A stretch of 64,000 nt of DNA. Origin: NCEH01 sp002257205. GTDB lineage: Bacteria > Pseudomonadota > Alphaproteobacteria > Rhizobiales > Xanthobacteraceae. The position numbers were made by a program, and so were the translations under genes. The stretch is taken from NCBI RefSeq assembly GCF_043195105.1, contig NZ_JBAFWO010000002.1; one strand, 5' to 3'. The notes below the pieces were generated by a model. That model did no database searches. It was not told the DNA's origin and saw only the letters and a list, made by a program, of their open reading frames with translations. Below, one piece after another: positions 36,403 to 47,923 of the stretch (position 1 is the stretch's first letter; each line of letters starts with the position of its first letter).

Positions 36403-37038
36403 ATGCGGGCGAAACGACTGGCGCTGCTGATAGTTTTTCCCGTGGCGCTGGCCCTGAACGGCTGCGCCACCTTGTCCAAGGAAGAGTGCCAGAGCGGGAA
36501 TTGGCAGGAGATCGGCCAAGCCGACGGCTTCAACGGCGAACCGGAAAGCCGCCTGCAGGAGCATGCCAAGGCCTGCAGCAGCTATAGTGTCGCGCCGAAC
36601 GTTCAGGCCTATATGGCGGGCCGTGAGGTGGGCCTTGCCTCCTATTGCACGCCGGCTTCGGGCTTTGCCCATGGGCGCAACGGCGATGATTATGCCGGCG
36701 TCTGCCCGCCGGCCACGGCGGCCGCCTTCTCGTCCGGCTATATGGTCGGCCGCAAATTGTGGGACGCGCAGCAGACCGTGCGGCGCTATGAATCGCGGGT
36801 GCTGGACCTGGAAAACCAGCTGCGCCGCGCCGAGGACGATCTCTCCAAGCCGTGCGTGAACGATCCCAATTGCTACTTCACGAAGCAGAACCAGCAGCGC
36901 AACCGCAACACCATCCGCAACGACCTCGACCGCGAGCGGTGGAACCTCTCGGACGCGCGCAATCGCTACAATATCCTGGAAGCGAGCGTGATGAGCCAGT
37001 TCCGCGCCACCGTTCCGGGCGGCCTGCCGCCGGGTTGA
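36403..37038 (+). CDS. DUF2799-type lipoprotein
   Basis: 211-residue lipoprotein. The signal peptide ends in the lipobox LNGC (Cys at about residue 20), followed by the DUF2799 pattern KEECQSGNWQEIGQADGF. A second part shows GRKLWDAQQTV and a coiled-coil-like helix. Probably anchored in the outer membrane. Function unknown. It is not obviously co-transcribed with the next gene. Confidence 0.8.
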   Translation: MRAKRLALLIVFPVALALNGCATLSKEECQSGNWQEIGQADGFNGEPESRLQEHAKACSSYSVAPNVQAYMAGREVGLASYCTPASGFAHGRNGDDYAGVCPPATAAAFSSGYMVGRKLWDAQQTVRRYESRVLDLENQLRRAEDDLSKPCVNDPNCYFTKQNQQRNRNTIRNDLDRERWNLSDARNRYNILEASVMSQFRATVPGGLPPG

Positions 37039-37178
37039 ATCGGCACCGGGCGCGGAGCCCTCGTGCCGGAAGGGGACGTTGATTTTGCGCGTCGCATGGG
37101 CATCGTGGGCGGATCCGGCGCGCGACTCGCGCGGCGGGGACAGGATCGCGGCGCAGGACGTGGGATCGGGAGGCGCGG

Positions 37179-37613
37179 ATGGGTGAAGCTCGCGGAGCGG
37201 TGTGTGGGTCCCTTCGAGCCGGCGCTCGGCGTCGCGCGGCGCTGCTCGGTTGCCTGATGCTGGTGGCGGCGGCGCTGCCGGCGCGCGCGGCGGAGCCGAA
37301 TGCCTGGTATTCCGGCGAATACAAAAGCTGCGACCAGGACACGACGCCGGAAATCGTACGCTGCATCACCAAGCTCACGGAAGGGTGGGAGGCCCGCCTT
37401 GAGACCGCCCTCAAGGCCCTTTCCGCCCAGCAGACCACCCCGCAGCAGGAGCGGCTGAAGGCGTCGCAGAAGGCCTGGACCGCCTTCCGCGACGCGGACT
37501 GCGCCTTCTACGTCAATGGCGAGGGCACCATCGCCCGTGTGGAGGGCGCCGAATGCCGGCGCGTGCTGACCCAGCAAAGGGCGCAGGAACTGGAGCAGGC
37601 GGGGCGGCCCTGA
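37179..37613 (+). CDS. LprI-like (DUF1311) exported protein
   Basis: 144-residue exported protein with a signal region (LLGCLMLVAAALPARA) and four cysteines in a DUF1311/LprI-like arrangement, including YKSCDQD, VRCITK, DADCAFY and AECRR. The domain is known in lysozyme inhibitors (LprI), but many members have no assigned role. Short, with a clean stop before uvrB. Confidence 0.72.
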   Translation: MGEARGAVCGSLRAGARRRAALLGCLMLVAAALPARAAEPNAWYSGEYKSCDQDTTPEIVRCITKLTEGWEARLETALKALSAQQTTPQQERLKASQKAWTAFRDADCAFYVNGEGTIARVEGAECRRVLTQQRAQELEQAGRP

Positions 37614-37686
37614 TCCGCCGCGCCCGGTCGCGATCCCGCGCTGGGACCACCTTTTCTCCGGCGCCGATGCACCCCATATTGGCGCC

Positions 37687-40410
<2,724 letters not shown>

Positions 40411-40594
40411 GCGAGAGGCCGGAGACGGGCTGAGGGCTCGACACAAAGGCCTTCTCCCTCTCCCCGAGGGGGAGAGGGCTGGGGAGAGGGGGCACGCCGT
40501 CGGTTCGACGAACCTTGAATTCGTGAAAGGCTCAGCCCCTCACCCGTCCGCTGCGCGGCCGACCTCTCCCCGTGGGGGAGAGGTGAAATCGGCG
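40411..40594. repeat. palindromic repeats between the two uvrB tails
   Basis: Hairpin CCCTCTCCCCGAGGGGGAGAG at about 40456-40477, GGTTCGACGAACC palindrome at about 40502-40514, and CCTCTCCCCGTGGGGGAGAGG at about 40562-40583. The linker CCCCTCACCCGTCCGCTGCG is also found in the 19.8-20.0 kb array. It occupies the gap between uvrB and its duplicated end. Confidence 0.8.
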
Positions 40595-40740
40595 GCTCCC
40601 GCATGGCGAAGCCGACGCTCGACGACATGGGCCCCGGCACCGACCGCGCCGAACCCCTCTCCGCCCTCGACTACAAGCCGGGCCCGCACCTCGATCCGAG
40701 AACGAAGGGGTATCGCAAGGGGGGCGGCGGAAGTGAGGGA
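40595..40740 (+). pseudogene. duplicate of the uvrB 3' end
   Basis: About 145 bases match 40266-40410 (the uvrB tail), 329 bases away, with a few substitutions and one short indel near the end. From ATG 40603 it reads MAKPTLDDMGPGTDRAEPLS, then diverges after KGYRKGG. It has no promoter or ribosome binding site that I can see. Confidence 0.85.
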
Positions 40741-40811
40741 ATAAGATGAGGATGAATTATAATTTATGATGATACTTTCGTTCAGATTTGATATCTGAAT
40801 ATAATTTCGTA

Positions 40812-41909
40812 TTATTTATTTTTATTTGAATTTTTAATGAAATCAAAAAGCCGACCTTCAAGTCTCTCTATTATTTTTTTGTCTGAGACTTTAATATAGT
40901 GTTTGGAATAGATTATATCTTGCTTAAATGTACCAGTTATCTTTTGTCCATTTTGAAAGCTTTCGATTAAATGCCATCTAATTAATTCGTTATTAATTGA
41001 GTCGCAATAATAATACATCAGCGGATGTGATATAAAGTAAAATGATCCAACTGAGACACGATTGTCCCCCAATGGAAGTTGGCTTATATCAAATACATAT
41101 TTTTCTCCAGTTATGACGTTTTTATATAATATTGGAAGAGAAAAAGTGCTCGGCTCAATTAATACATTTCCCTTTATAGTGCGTCCAATTCGCCCTGTTA
41201 TTTTTAGTTTTATTTCTTTAATAATTCCAGTTGGGATAAAATATTTATCTGGTGGGGTTATATATGATGGCGGAGTGATTTTTATATCCCGCGTTATAGT
41301 CTTTTCTAATTCAATATCATCAATATTTAATTCTTTTAACAGGCGTTCGATGTCTAATCCATTTTCTAGTTTTGTATTTTTGCAATAATATTGCATTTGC
41401 GATGATTCGTTCGGCATATGAAAATGTTTTCCGTCGATATATATTAGTTCGGCGTCTTCGATTTGAGCGACAAGTATTTTTTCTCCAAATTCGAGTATTG
41501 GCTGTGTATTTTCTGGGGAATTTTTTTGATTCACGATTATAAAATTTGCTTCTGCGGGAAATGTCGGCTTTGAATCATCAAACGTAACCGTAAATATGTC
41601 TACAGCGTGTCGTTTTGCTACGGTAATTGCGCCTTCTTGAAATCCAGATGCAGTTACGAAAACGGATTTGTTGGCATTATGATCACGCGCCTTTAAGGCA
41701 AATGCTTCTAAATCGGAGGCTGCAGCCTTCCGTTTTCGATTTTTTACTTCTACTAAAACAAGATATCGCAACGTGCCGATCTTGAATCGAATGGTTACAT
41801 CAAATTGTCGGCCGTTAATAATTTCATTCCATAATACTTCCGCTCCATCTGTTGTAATTGCGTGTATTCCAGCAACTATTCTCTCCAGGTATTCGTCATC
41901 TTTGATCAT
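40812..41909 (-). CDS. PD-(D/E)XK nuclease-like protein in AT-rich DNA
   Basis: 365-residue protein with strongly AT-rich codon use (Asn, Lys, Ile-rich), unlike all neighbours. The N-terminal part (residues 1-110) fits a PD-(D/E)XK nuclease fold: Asp37 in GRQFDVTIRF, Glu54-Val-Lys56 in VLVEVKNRK, and a Mrr-like ALKARDHNANKSVFVTASGF. The C-terminal two thirds is beta-rich and not recognised. It could be a stand-alone restriction or modified-DNA-dependent nuclease, as in type IV-like defence. No methylase is adjacent. Acquired DNA is likely; function is inferred. Confidence 0.7.
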   Translation of the reverse strand: MIKDDEYLERIVAGIHAITTDGAEVLWNEIINGRQFDVTIRFKIGTLRYLVLVEVKNRKRKAAASDLEAFALKARDHNANKSVFVTASGFQEGAITVAKRHAVDIFTVTFDDSKPTFPAEANFIIVNQKNSPENTQPILEFGEKILVAQIEDAELIYIDGKHFHMPNESSQMQYYCKNTKLENGLDIERLLKELNIDDIELEKTITRDIKITPPSYITPPDKYFIPTGIIKEIKLKITGRIGRTIKGNVLIEPSTFSLPILYKNVITGEKYVFDISQLPLGDNRVSVGSFYFISHPLMYYYCDSINNELIRWHLIESFQNGQKITGTFKQDIIYSKHYIKVSDKKIIERLEGRLFDFIKNSNKNK

Positions 41910-42249
41910 TTAATTCTCCATAAACTCTACGATAATTGTCCATCATTATGTAATTTTGCTCTAATCTGCGGCGATTATATCTAATTTTATTCATTTTTGT
42001 GCTAAGCGATTTGTCTGATCGCTTCGCAATGTAGCGCGTTCAAAGTAGTTTTTACCTAAAGAGTTGACGAAAGAAAGCCGATGAGGCGCGAAGAATGGCG
42101 CCTCATAACAGTTTCTGAGCGAAGGCTTTATCGATGAGGCCTAACTCCTTGCTGTCTCCCACCCCCTTGCCCCACCCCTTGCCCCACCCCCGCACCTGCG
42201 GTAAAAGCCCGCCCATGGGCCGGGACCTCCAGCAGATGCGGGCCGCACC
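41910..42249. other. 340-bp non-coding region, AT-rich then GC-rich
   Basis: From 41910 to about 42080 it is AT-rich and probably holds the promoter of the nuclease-like gene. A hairpin follows at 42082-42105. Then CCCCTTGCCCCACC is repeated in tandem at about 42163-42198 before clpS. No gene is visible. Confidence 0.65.
42082..42105. other. stem-loop at the right edge of the AT-rich segment
   Basis: TGAGGCGC / GCGCCTCA, 8-bp perfect stem, loop GAAGAATG. A near match (GAGGCGC/GCGCCTC) occurs in the leader of the DEAD-box gene at 47944-47969; both are preceded by CGA. Confidence 0.5.
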
Positions 42250-42582
42250 ATGAGCGAACTCTTCAGCGCCGCCGACAAACCCTCGACCATCGAACGGCCG
42301 AAGGACGAGACGCGCCCCAAGCTCGCGCGGCCGCGCCTGCATAAGGTGATCCTGCTCAATGACGATTACACGCCGCGCGAATTCGTGGTGATGCTGCTGA
42401 AAGCCGAGTTCGGCATGAACGAGCCCCAGGCGCTCGGCGTCATGCTCACCGCCCACCGGCGCGGCGCCTGCGTGGTGGCGGTGTTTCCGCGCGATGTGGC
42501 GGAAACCAAGTCCGCCCGCGCCTCGGATGCCGCCCGCGCCAAGGGCTATCCCCTGATGTTCACCACAGAACCCGAGGAATAG
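42250..42582 (+). CDS. clpS: ATP-dependent Clp protease adaptor
   Basis: 110-residue ClpS adaptor that delivers N-degron substrates to ClpAP. The core motif LLNDDYTPREFVV forms the N-end-residue pocket, and AHRRGACVVAVFPRDVAETK follows. The usual partner clpA is not next to it; a DUF3313 lipoprotein gene follows instead. It may be one of two ClpS copies, as in several alphaproteobacteria. Confidence 0.93.
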   Translation: MSELFSAADKPSTIERPKDETRPKLARPRLHKVILLNDDYTPREFVVMLLKAEFGMNEPQALGVMLTAHRRGACVVAVFPRDVAETKSARASDAARAKGYPLMFTTEPEE

Positions 42583-42702
42583 GCGCCCGATAAATAGGCG
42601 CGCCTGAGACAGGGGCGGAGCGTCCCGGCTGGTTTCGCAATTCTTAAGCGTCGCCGCGCGCGCGGCACAAAGATACGCCGCATTTAAAAGCTTCCCTGAC
42701 CC

Positions 42703-43632
42703 ATGGGAATCGCTGCGAGACCGCTCGCCGCGCGGCCTGGGGGCGTTCGGATCGAGGACGGGGTGGCAGAGCCTTGTAGGGGACGCAGGTTCATCGGCAT
42801 GGTTCTCATGCCATTTTTCACCGCCGGTTGCGCAATGGCGCCCCTGGATGAAGGCGGGTCGCTCGCCTCTTATTCCGATTTGACCCAGGCGGACGGCCTG
42901 CTGGCCAAGTCGAAGCTGCGCATCAGCAAGGACGCCGTGCTCGCGGCGAAAACCGTGCGCATCGTGCCGACCGTCTTCGCCGGGGCCGCCTCGCACGACA
43001 CGATTTCAGAGGATCAGCGCAAGCTGGTCGCCAATGCGGTGGATCGCTCGCTCTGCGCCGGGCTCAGCGAACGCTTCCAGGTGGTCGATGCCGCCGAACC
43101 CGCGGATCTCACGGTCCATGCCGTGGTCACCAACATGGCGGCGACGAACGAAGCCGCGGTCGCGGCCACAAAGATCGCCTCGGTGGCGAAATCCATCCTG
43201 TTGCCGGGCATTCCGGTGCCCACGCCGCGGCTTCCCATCGGCCTCGGCAGCCTGTCCATGGAGGCCGAGGCGCGCGGCTCCGGCGGCGCGCAGGAGGCGG
43301 CCATGGTGTGGGGGCGGGGCGCCAATTTCCTGTCGGGCTCGGCGCGGGTCTCCAGCTCGGGCGATGCCTACGAACTGGCCAGCGCCTTCGGCGACGATTT
43401 CAGCAAGCTTCTGGTGACCGGGGAAAACCCGTTCAAGAATCTGTCCGGCCCGCCCTCCATGGAGCGGCTCCAGTCGCTGGCGGGCGGCGCGCCGAAATAT
43501 TCGGCCTGCGCGGTGTTCGGACGCGAGCAGGGGGTCGGCGGGCTTCTCAGCGGCGCCGTCGGGTTGCCCCCGGAATGGACCGACAAGGGCGCCGGCGGTT
43601 CCCCGCCCGTGACGCAGGCGGCGGCGCAATAG
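42703..43632 (+). CDS. DUF3313-type lipoprotein
   Basis: Up to 309 residues. A lipobox-like FFTAGCA follows RRFIGMVLMP, then the DUF3313 pattern SYSDLTQADGLLAKSKLRIS. Start is uncertain: 42703 (ATG), GTG 42763 giving a plausible short signal, or 42799. Probably an outer-membrane lipoprotein of unknown role. The C-terminal part is Gly/Ser-rich and ends PPVTQAAAQ. Confidence 0.75.
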   Translation: MGIAARPLAARPGGVRIEDGVAEPCRGRRFIGMVLMPFFTAGCAMAPLDEGGSLASYSDLTQADGLLAKSKLRISKDAVLAAKTVRIVPTVFAGAASHDTISEDQRKLVANAVDRSLCAGLSERFQVVDAAEPADLTVHAVVTNMAATNEAAVAATKIASVAKSILLPGIPVPTPRLPIGLGSLSMEAEARGSGGAQEAAMVWGRGANFLSGSARVSSSGDAYELASAFGDDFSKLLVTGENPFKNLSGPPSMERLQSLAGGAPKYSACAVFGREQGVGGLLSGAVGLPPEWTDKGAGGSPPVTQAAAQ

Positions 43633-43664
43633 CGCGATCGCAGCACTTGGCAGCGCAGGGTGAT

Positions 43665-43729
43665 GTGCGTGCGGCCTGCGTGGGTCTGCGCCAGGCCGGC
43701 CCATTGTCACGGAACGAGATAATGGGCGG
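43665..43729. repeat. upstream partner of direct repeats around the diguanylate cyclase gene
   Basis: GTGCGTGCGGCCTGCG (43665-43680) recurs at 44957-44972. The 23-base segment at 43707-43729, starting TCACGGAACGAGATAATG, recurs with one mismatch at 44981-45003, where it is the coding end of the DUF930 gene. The spacing between the two blocks differs. Confidence 0.8.
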
Positions 43730-43810
43730 CATTCAATCTCGATGCGGTTTCCGCTATAGCTTACGGCTGGCCTTTTGCCGGAAGGCGCGGCCGGGCAGGC
43801 GGGTTCCCTC

Positions 43811-44956
43811 ATGGAGTTGCACTTCCTCACGCTCTATTGCGTGATCATCCTGGTATCCATCGCCCTTTCCATCGTCTGGGCCGCCATCGCCTTCGAATAT
43901 GCCACCTTTCACGCCGCGCGCCTGTGGCTCGGCGGTTGCGGGCTGATCACCGCTGGCGGGCTCGCCTTGCCGTTCCAGCACATGACCGCCTCCATGCTGC
44001 CCGCCGTGGGCGGCAATGGCATGATCGTCGCCGGCTTCTGGCTGTTGTGGCTGGGCGCCTGGCGCTTCCATGGCCGGCCCGGCGGATGGAGCCTCGTCGT
44101 GCTCGCCACGGCTGCCAGCGTTGTCGCCATGGTCCTCGCCTTCGGCAGCGGCATCGCCCTGGCCCTCGTCTATGCCGTGGCCCAGTCGCTCCCCATGGCC
44201 CTCAGCGTCGTGTTCCTGATGTCCGGCGGCCGCCGGACGGTGGGGAGTGCCATCACATGCGGCGGGATCTTCATCGGGCTCGCCGGCCATGGGACCGTGA
44301 TGCTGATCAATCTGTGGAGCCTCTCCGGCCGCGCGCCGTTCACCGATTTCGGCCAGATCGCCGCCCTCACCATGCTCGGCGTGATCTTCAGCGGCATCCT
44401 GTGGAATTTCGGCTTCGCGGTGATGACCATCGACCAATTGCGCGGCGAGGTCGCAGTGCTGGCGCAGGTCGATGCACTCACCGGCGTTTGGAACCGCCGC
44501 AAGTTCGAGGAACAGATCGCCTTTGAGCACGCGCGCACGCTGCGGACCGCCCGGTCCTATGTGCTGCTGTTGCTGGACCTGGACAATTTCAAACAGGTCA
44601 ACGACCGTTTCGGCCACGGTGCCGGTGACCGCAGTCTCGTCCATTTCGCCACGATTGCCGCGAGCCGCATCCGCCAGACCGATCTTCTGGCCCGGCTCGG
44701 GGGCGATGAATTCTGCATCCTGATGCCGGAGACCGTGGCCGCGGAGGCCCGCCTGGTCGGTCTCGACATCGCCAGCGCCCTGGCGGAGCACCCCTTCGTG
44801 CATGAGGGTCGTGAGGTGCGGCTTACCTGCAGCATCGGCGTCGCAGAGGGAACGCCGGGCGTGGCGAACCCGCAGGCGACGCTGGAGAGCGCCGATCGCG
44901 CGCTCTATCAGGTGAAGGCCGACGGCCGGGACGGGGTCGCGGTCGGCTCGTTCTGA
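43811..44956 (+). CDS. diguanylate cyclase (GGDEF domain)
   Basis: 381-residue membrane protein. About six transmembrane segments fill residues 1-200, then an intact GGDEF domain (LARLGGDEFCILMP) that makes cyclic di-GMP from two GTP. An inhibitory I-site RQTD lies exactly five residues before GGDEF, so product feedback is likely. The start at 43811 (MELHFLTLY) was preferred over 43775 for the membrane topology. Direct repeats lie on both sides of the gene (43665-43729 and 44957-45003). Confidence 0.92.
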   Translation: MELHFLTLYCVIILVSIALSIVWAAIAFEYATFHAARLWLGGCGLITAGGLALPFQHMTASMLPAVGGNGMIVAGFWLLWLGAWRFHGRPGGWSLVVLATAASVVAMVLAFGSGIALALVYAVAQSLPMALSVVFLMSGGRRTVGSAITCGGIFIGLAGHGTVMLINLWSLSGRAPFTDFGQIAALTMLGVIFSGILWNFGFAVMTIDQLRGEVAVLAQVDALTGVWNRRKFEEQIAFEHARTLRTARSYVLLLLDLDNFKQVNDRFGHGAGDRSLVHFATIAASRIRQTDLLARLGGDEFCILMPETVAAEARLVGLDIASALAEHPFVHEGREVRLTCSIGVAEGTPGVANPQATLESADRALYQVKADGRDGVAVGSF

Positions 44957-45003
44957 GTGCGTGCGGCCTGCGCGGCGTGCTCACGGCACGAGATAATGGG
45001 CGG
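44957..45003. repeat. downstream partner of direct repeats around the diguanylate cyclase gene
   Basis: Second copies of the 16-base block (44957-44972, immediately after the GGDEF stop) and of the 23-base block (44981-45003). The latter encodes the last residues AHYLVP and the stop of the DUF930 gene. Confidence 0.8.
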
Positions 45004-45505
45004 TCCAATCCTTCTTCGGCACCGCATTGCCCAGCGTATAATCGAACGAGAGCACGCTCATGCCGTCGGCGCTGGTGCGGCAGGAATAGGAAAGGCGATA
45101 CCAGGTCTCGCCGCTGCGCACCGCCGCGCCCGGCGCCTTGATGGCGGTGCCGGACACCTGCGTGTCGCCGAAGGCATAGGCCACCAGCTCGTCGGGATGC
45201 AGATCCTTGCGCGCACGGCTGATCTCGCCCATGGCGCGGGCGTTGCAGCGCTGCTCCATGCGTGTGCCGGGCGCGAGCGAGAGCATCTCCTTGTCGTGCA
45301 CGCCGCTGGTGAAGGTCTGGCGGCTGTGGGAAGCCGCGCGGGCGCCGCTCGTGCCCAGCACCGCAAGGGCCAGCAGGGGGAGCGCGCAAAAGGGGAGGGG
45401 ACGACGAATCAAAGCGTGCGTTTCCAGTGTTGCGACGCACGAAACCGCAACATCTGTATGGCGAAGGTGAGGCCGCGCCTTATACCAATGGCCAATATGC
45501 GTCAC
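44981..45505 (-). CDS. DUF930 exported protein
   Basis: Up to 174 residues. Signal-like segment LPFCALPLLALAVLGTSGA then DUF930-type body LAPGTRMEQRCNARAMGEIS, VAYAFGDTQVSG and TWYRLSYSCRTSADG. The true start may be a TTG near LIRRPLPF (about 45411) rather than the ATG at 45505, because the upstream part lacks signal character. Function unknown. The 3' end is duplicated on the far side of the diguanylate cyclase gene. Confidence 0.78.
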   Translation of the reverse strand: MTHIGHWYKARPHLRHTDVAVSCVATLETHALIRRPLPFCALPLLALAVLGTSGARAASHSRQTFTSGVHDKEMLSLAPGTRMEQRCNARAMGEISRARKDLHPDELVAYAFGDTQVSGTAIKAPGAAVRSGETWYRLSYSCRTSADGMSVLSFDYTLGNAVPKKDWTAHYLVP

Positions 45506-45553
45506 GCATCGGCCATTTGATCACGCCGGTGCGACATCGCCCCGCGCGCCGCC

Positions 45554-45835
45554 TCAGTGCTCCAAGTCCTTGTCGATCAGCTTGAAGGCGGGATCAAACT
45601 TCAGGTCGTAGATGTGCCCATCGCGGCACTTGGCATTGTCCACTTCGAAAATGCCGTCGTCGACCTTGATGAAGCCCTCGGTGCAGCCTTCCGCTTCCAT
45701 CGCCGCCACAACCTTGGCGCGCTCGGCATCGGTGGGTGCGCGGTCGGCGAAGGCGGGCGCGGCGGTGAAGAGCAAGGCGCCGCAGATCAGGACGCCGCAG
45801 GTCAGGACTAGGCGTTTCGGGGCAAGGCGTTGCAT
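45554..45835 (-). CDS. small exported PepSY-like protein
   Basis: 93-residue protein with a signal peptide (RLVLTCGVLICGALLFTAAP) and a single PepSY-like domain of about 60 residues: ERAKVVAAMEAEGCTEGF and DGHIYDLKFDPAFKLIDKD. PepSY domains often inhibit peptidases or act as small periplasmic modules. A second Cys (NAKC) could pair with the first. Stands alone. Confidence 0.78.
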   Translation of the reverse strand: MQRLAPKRLVLTCGVLICGALLFTAAPAFADRAPTDAERAKVVAAMEAEGCTEGFIKVDDGIFEVDNAKCRDGHIYDLKFDPAFKLIDKDLEH

Positions 45836-46054
45836 CGTGCATTCCTTCAGGCGGGGCGGGAGAGCATTTTCGCCGCGCGGCAGCCCCCTGCCGCAAGCTT
45901 TGCTGTAGCCGATGAAGGCTTCCGCTTCAAAGACTTCAGCCCGCCTGCGACATCAGATCCGCGGCTCGCGCGCATCGTGCTAGAACGCGCGCGGCGGTTG
46001 TCCCCGCCGTCCGCGATGCCCCTCGCCCGCGCGCGCAAAAAATCGCGTCCCGGC

Positions 46055-47923
46055 TCAGTCGCGCAAGCGGCCCTTGTTCGGCTTGGCCTTGCCGCCCTTG
46101 CCGGCGCCCGGCGCCTTGGGGGGATATTTCGCGCCGGCCGCTTTCGGCGGGCGCGCCTTGCCGAACGCGCCCTTCACGTCGGTGCGGCCGGAGCCGGCGG
46201 GCCGCTCGATGGCGGCGGGGTCGTAGGCCGGCTTGCGGGACTTGCTGAAGCTCGGCCGGCGCACCGCGGGTGCGGGATCGCCGGTCAAGGGCTCGATGGG
46301 CACATCCCCGCCTTCGGAGGCGCGGGCATTCGCCAGGAAACTCTCGGCCAGGTCCTCGGCGATCTCGAACACGGTCTCGCTGTCGAAGATGCGGATCGAG
46401 CCGATGTCCTGCTTGGTGACGACGCCGCGCCGGCAGATCAGCGGCAGCAGCCATTTGGGATCGGCATTCTTGCGCCGGCCCACCGGCATGCGGAACCACA
46501 CACTCTCCCCGCCGGGACCACCGGCGCCGCCGGCCCGGCTTTCGCGCGGCGCGCGCTCGGGGCGGCGCTCCTCGCGGTCGGCATCGCGCAGGCGCACGGC
46601 GTTGCGGCCCTCGCCGGGGTCGAGCACATCTTCCGGCGCGGGCAGGCGATCGCGATAGAGCCGCGCGAGAGCGGCGGCGACCTGCTCGGGCGAGCGCTCG
46701 GCGAGGATCGCCTGGGCGAGGACCAGATCCTCGGGCGAGGGCTCCTCGTTCAGCAGCGGATCGGCGAGCATGCGCTCCTGGTCGAGCCGGCGGATGTCCT
46801 CGGCGCTGGGTGGTCCGCTCCAGAGCGGCACCACATTGGCGAAGTGAAGCAATTGCTCGGCCCGGCGGCGGCGCGAGGGCGGCACGAGCAGCACGCTTAC
46901 CCCCTTGCGGCCGGCGCGGCCGGTGCGGCCGGAGCGATGCTGGAGGCTCTCTGAATCGTGCGGCAGATCGGCATGGATGACGAGGCCGAGATTGGGCAGA
47001 TCAATGCCGCGCGCGGCGACATCGGTGGCGACGCAGACGCGCGCACGCCCGTCACGCAGCGCCTGGAGCGCCTGGTTGCGTTCGTTCTGGCCCATCTCGC
47101 CGGAGAGGCCGACGCCGGCGAAGCCGCGCTCCTGCAAGGTGGAGAGTAGGTGCCGCACACTCTCGCGGGTGTTGCAGAACACGATGGCCGAGGGGGATTC
47201 GAAATAGCGCAGCAGGTTGACCACCGCGTGCTCCATCTCCTTGGGCACGATGCGCACGGCGCGATATTCGATGTCGGCATGCCCGCCCTGGGTGTTCGCC
47301 ACCTCGATGCGCATGGCATCGTGCTGGTAGCGCTTGGCGAGCGCGACGATGCCGCGCGGCAGGGTGGCGGAGAACAGCAGGCTGCGGCGGGTCTCCGGCG
47401 CGGCGGAGAGGATGAATTCCAGATCCTCGCGGAAGCCGAGGTCGAGCATCTCGTCTGCTTCGTCCAAAACCGCCACCTGGAGGGCGGAGAGATCCAGCCC
47501 GCCGCGCTCGATATGGTCGCGCAGACGGCCGGGGGTGCCGACCACGATGTGCACGCCGTCGGACAGCAGGCGGCGTTCGCGGCGCGGGTCCATGCCGCCG
47601 ACGCAGGCGACGATGCGCGCCCGCGCGTTCTCGTACAGCCATTCCAGCTCGCGGTGCACCTGCAGGGCGAGTTCGCGCGTGGGCGCCACGATCAGCGCCT
47701 GCGGCGCGCCGGCGGCGCCAAAGAATTCGGCTTCCCCGAGCAGGGTTTCGGCGATCGCAAGGCCGTAGGCGACGGTCTTGCCGGAGCCGGTCTGGGCCGA
47801 GACCAGCAGATCGCGCCCGGCGGTCTCAGGGGCGAGCACGGCCGCCTGCACGGGCGTCGGCTCGTTATAGTCGCGGGCCGCGAGGGCGCGGGCAATGGAC
47901 GGGGAGGGGGTCGAGAAAGCCAA
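46055..47923 (-). CDS. DEAD-box ATP-dependent RNA helicase (DbpA/DeaD-like)
   Basis: 622-residue helicase. Q motif is PTPVQAAV, motif I AQTGSGKT, motif II LDEADEMLDLG, motif III SATLPRG and motif VI HRSGRTGRAGR. A DbpA-like RNA-binding domain follows (PKWLLPLICRRGVVTKQDIG), then a basic Gly/Lys-rich tail. No ATG fits the N-terminus; TTG at 47923, with AGG eight bases upstream, gives the family start (AFSTPSPSIARALAARDY). It probably acts in ribosome assembly or mRNA turnover. Confidence 0.92.
   Translation of the reverse strand: MAFSTPSPSIARALAARDYNEPTPVQAAVLAPETAGRDLLVSAQTGSGKTVAYGLAIAETLLGEAEFFGAAGAPQALIVAPTRELALQVHRELEWLYENARARIVACVGGMDPRRERRLLSDGVHIVVGTPGRLRDHIERGGLDLSALQVAVLDEADEMLDLGFREDLEFILSAAPETRRSLLFSATLPRGIVALAKRYQHDAMRIEVANTQGGHADIEYRAVRIVPKEMEHAVVNLLRYFESPSAIVFCNTRESVRHLLSTLQERGFAGVGLSGEMGQNERNQALQALRDGRARVCVATDVAARGIDLPNLGLVIHADLPHDSESLQHRSGRTGRAGRKGVSVLLVPPSRRRRAEQLLHFANVVPLWSGPPSAEDIRRLDQERMLADPLLNEEPSPEDLVLAQAILAERSPEQVAAALARLYRDRLPAPEDVLDPGEGRNAVRLRDADREERRPERAPRESRAGGAGGPGGESVWFRMPVGRRKNADPKWLLPLICRRGVVTKQDIGSIRIFDSETVFEIAEDLAESFLANARASEGGDVPIEPLTGDPAPAVRRPSFSKSRKPAYDPAAIERPAGSGRTDVKGAFGKARPPKAAGAKYPPKAPGAGKGGKAKPNKGRLRD

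Noticed and set aside
40603..40746. Short frame starting ATG 40603, considered as a small gene
   Set aside because: It is the copied uvrB tail; it has no ribosome binding site and diverges at its end through an indel.
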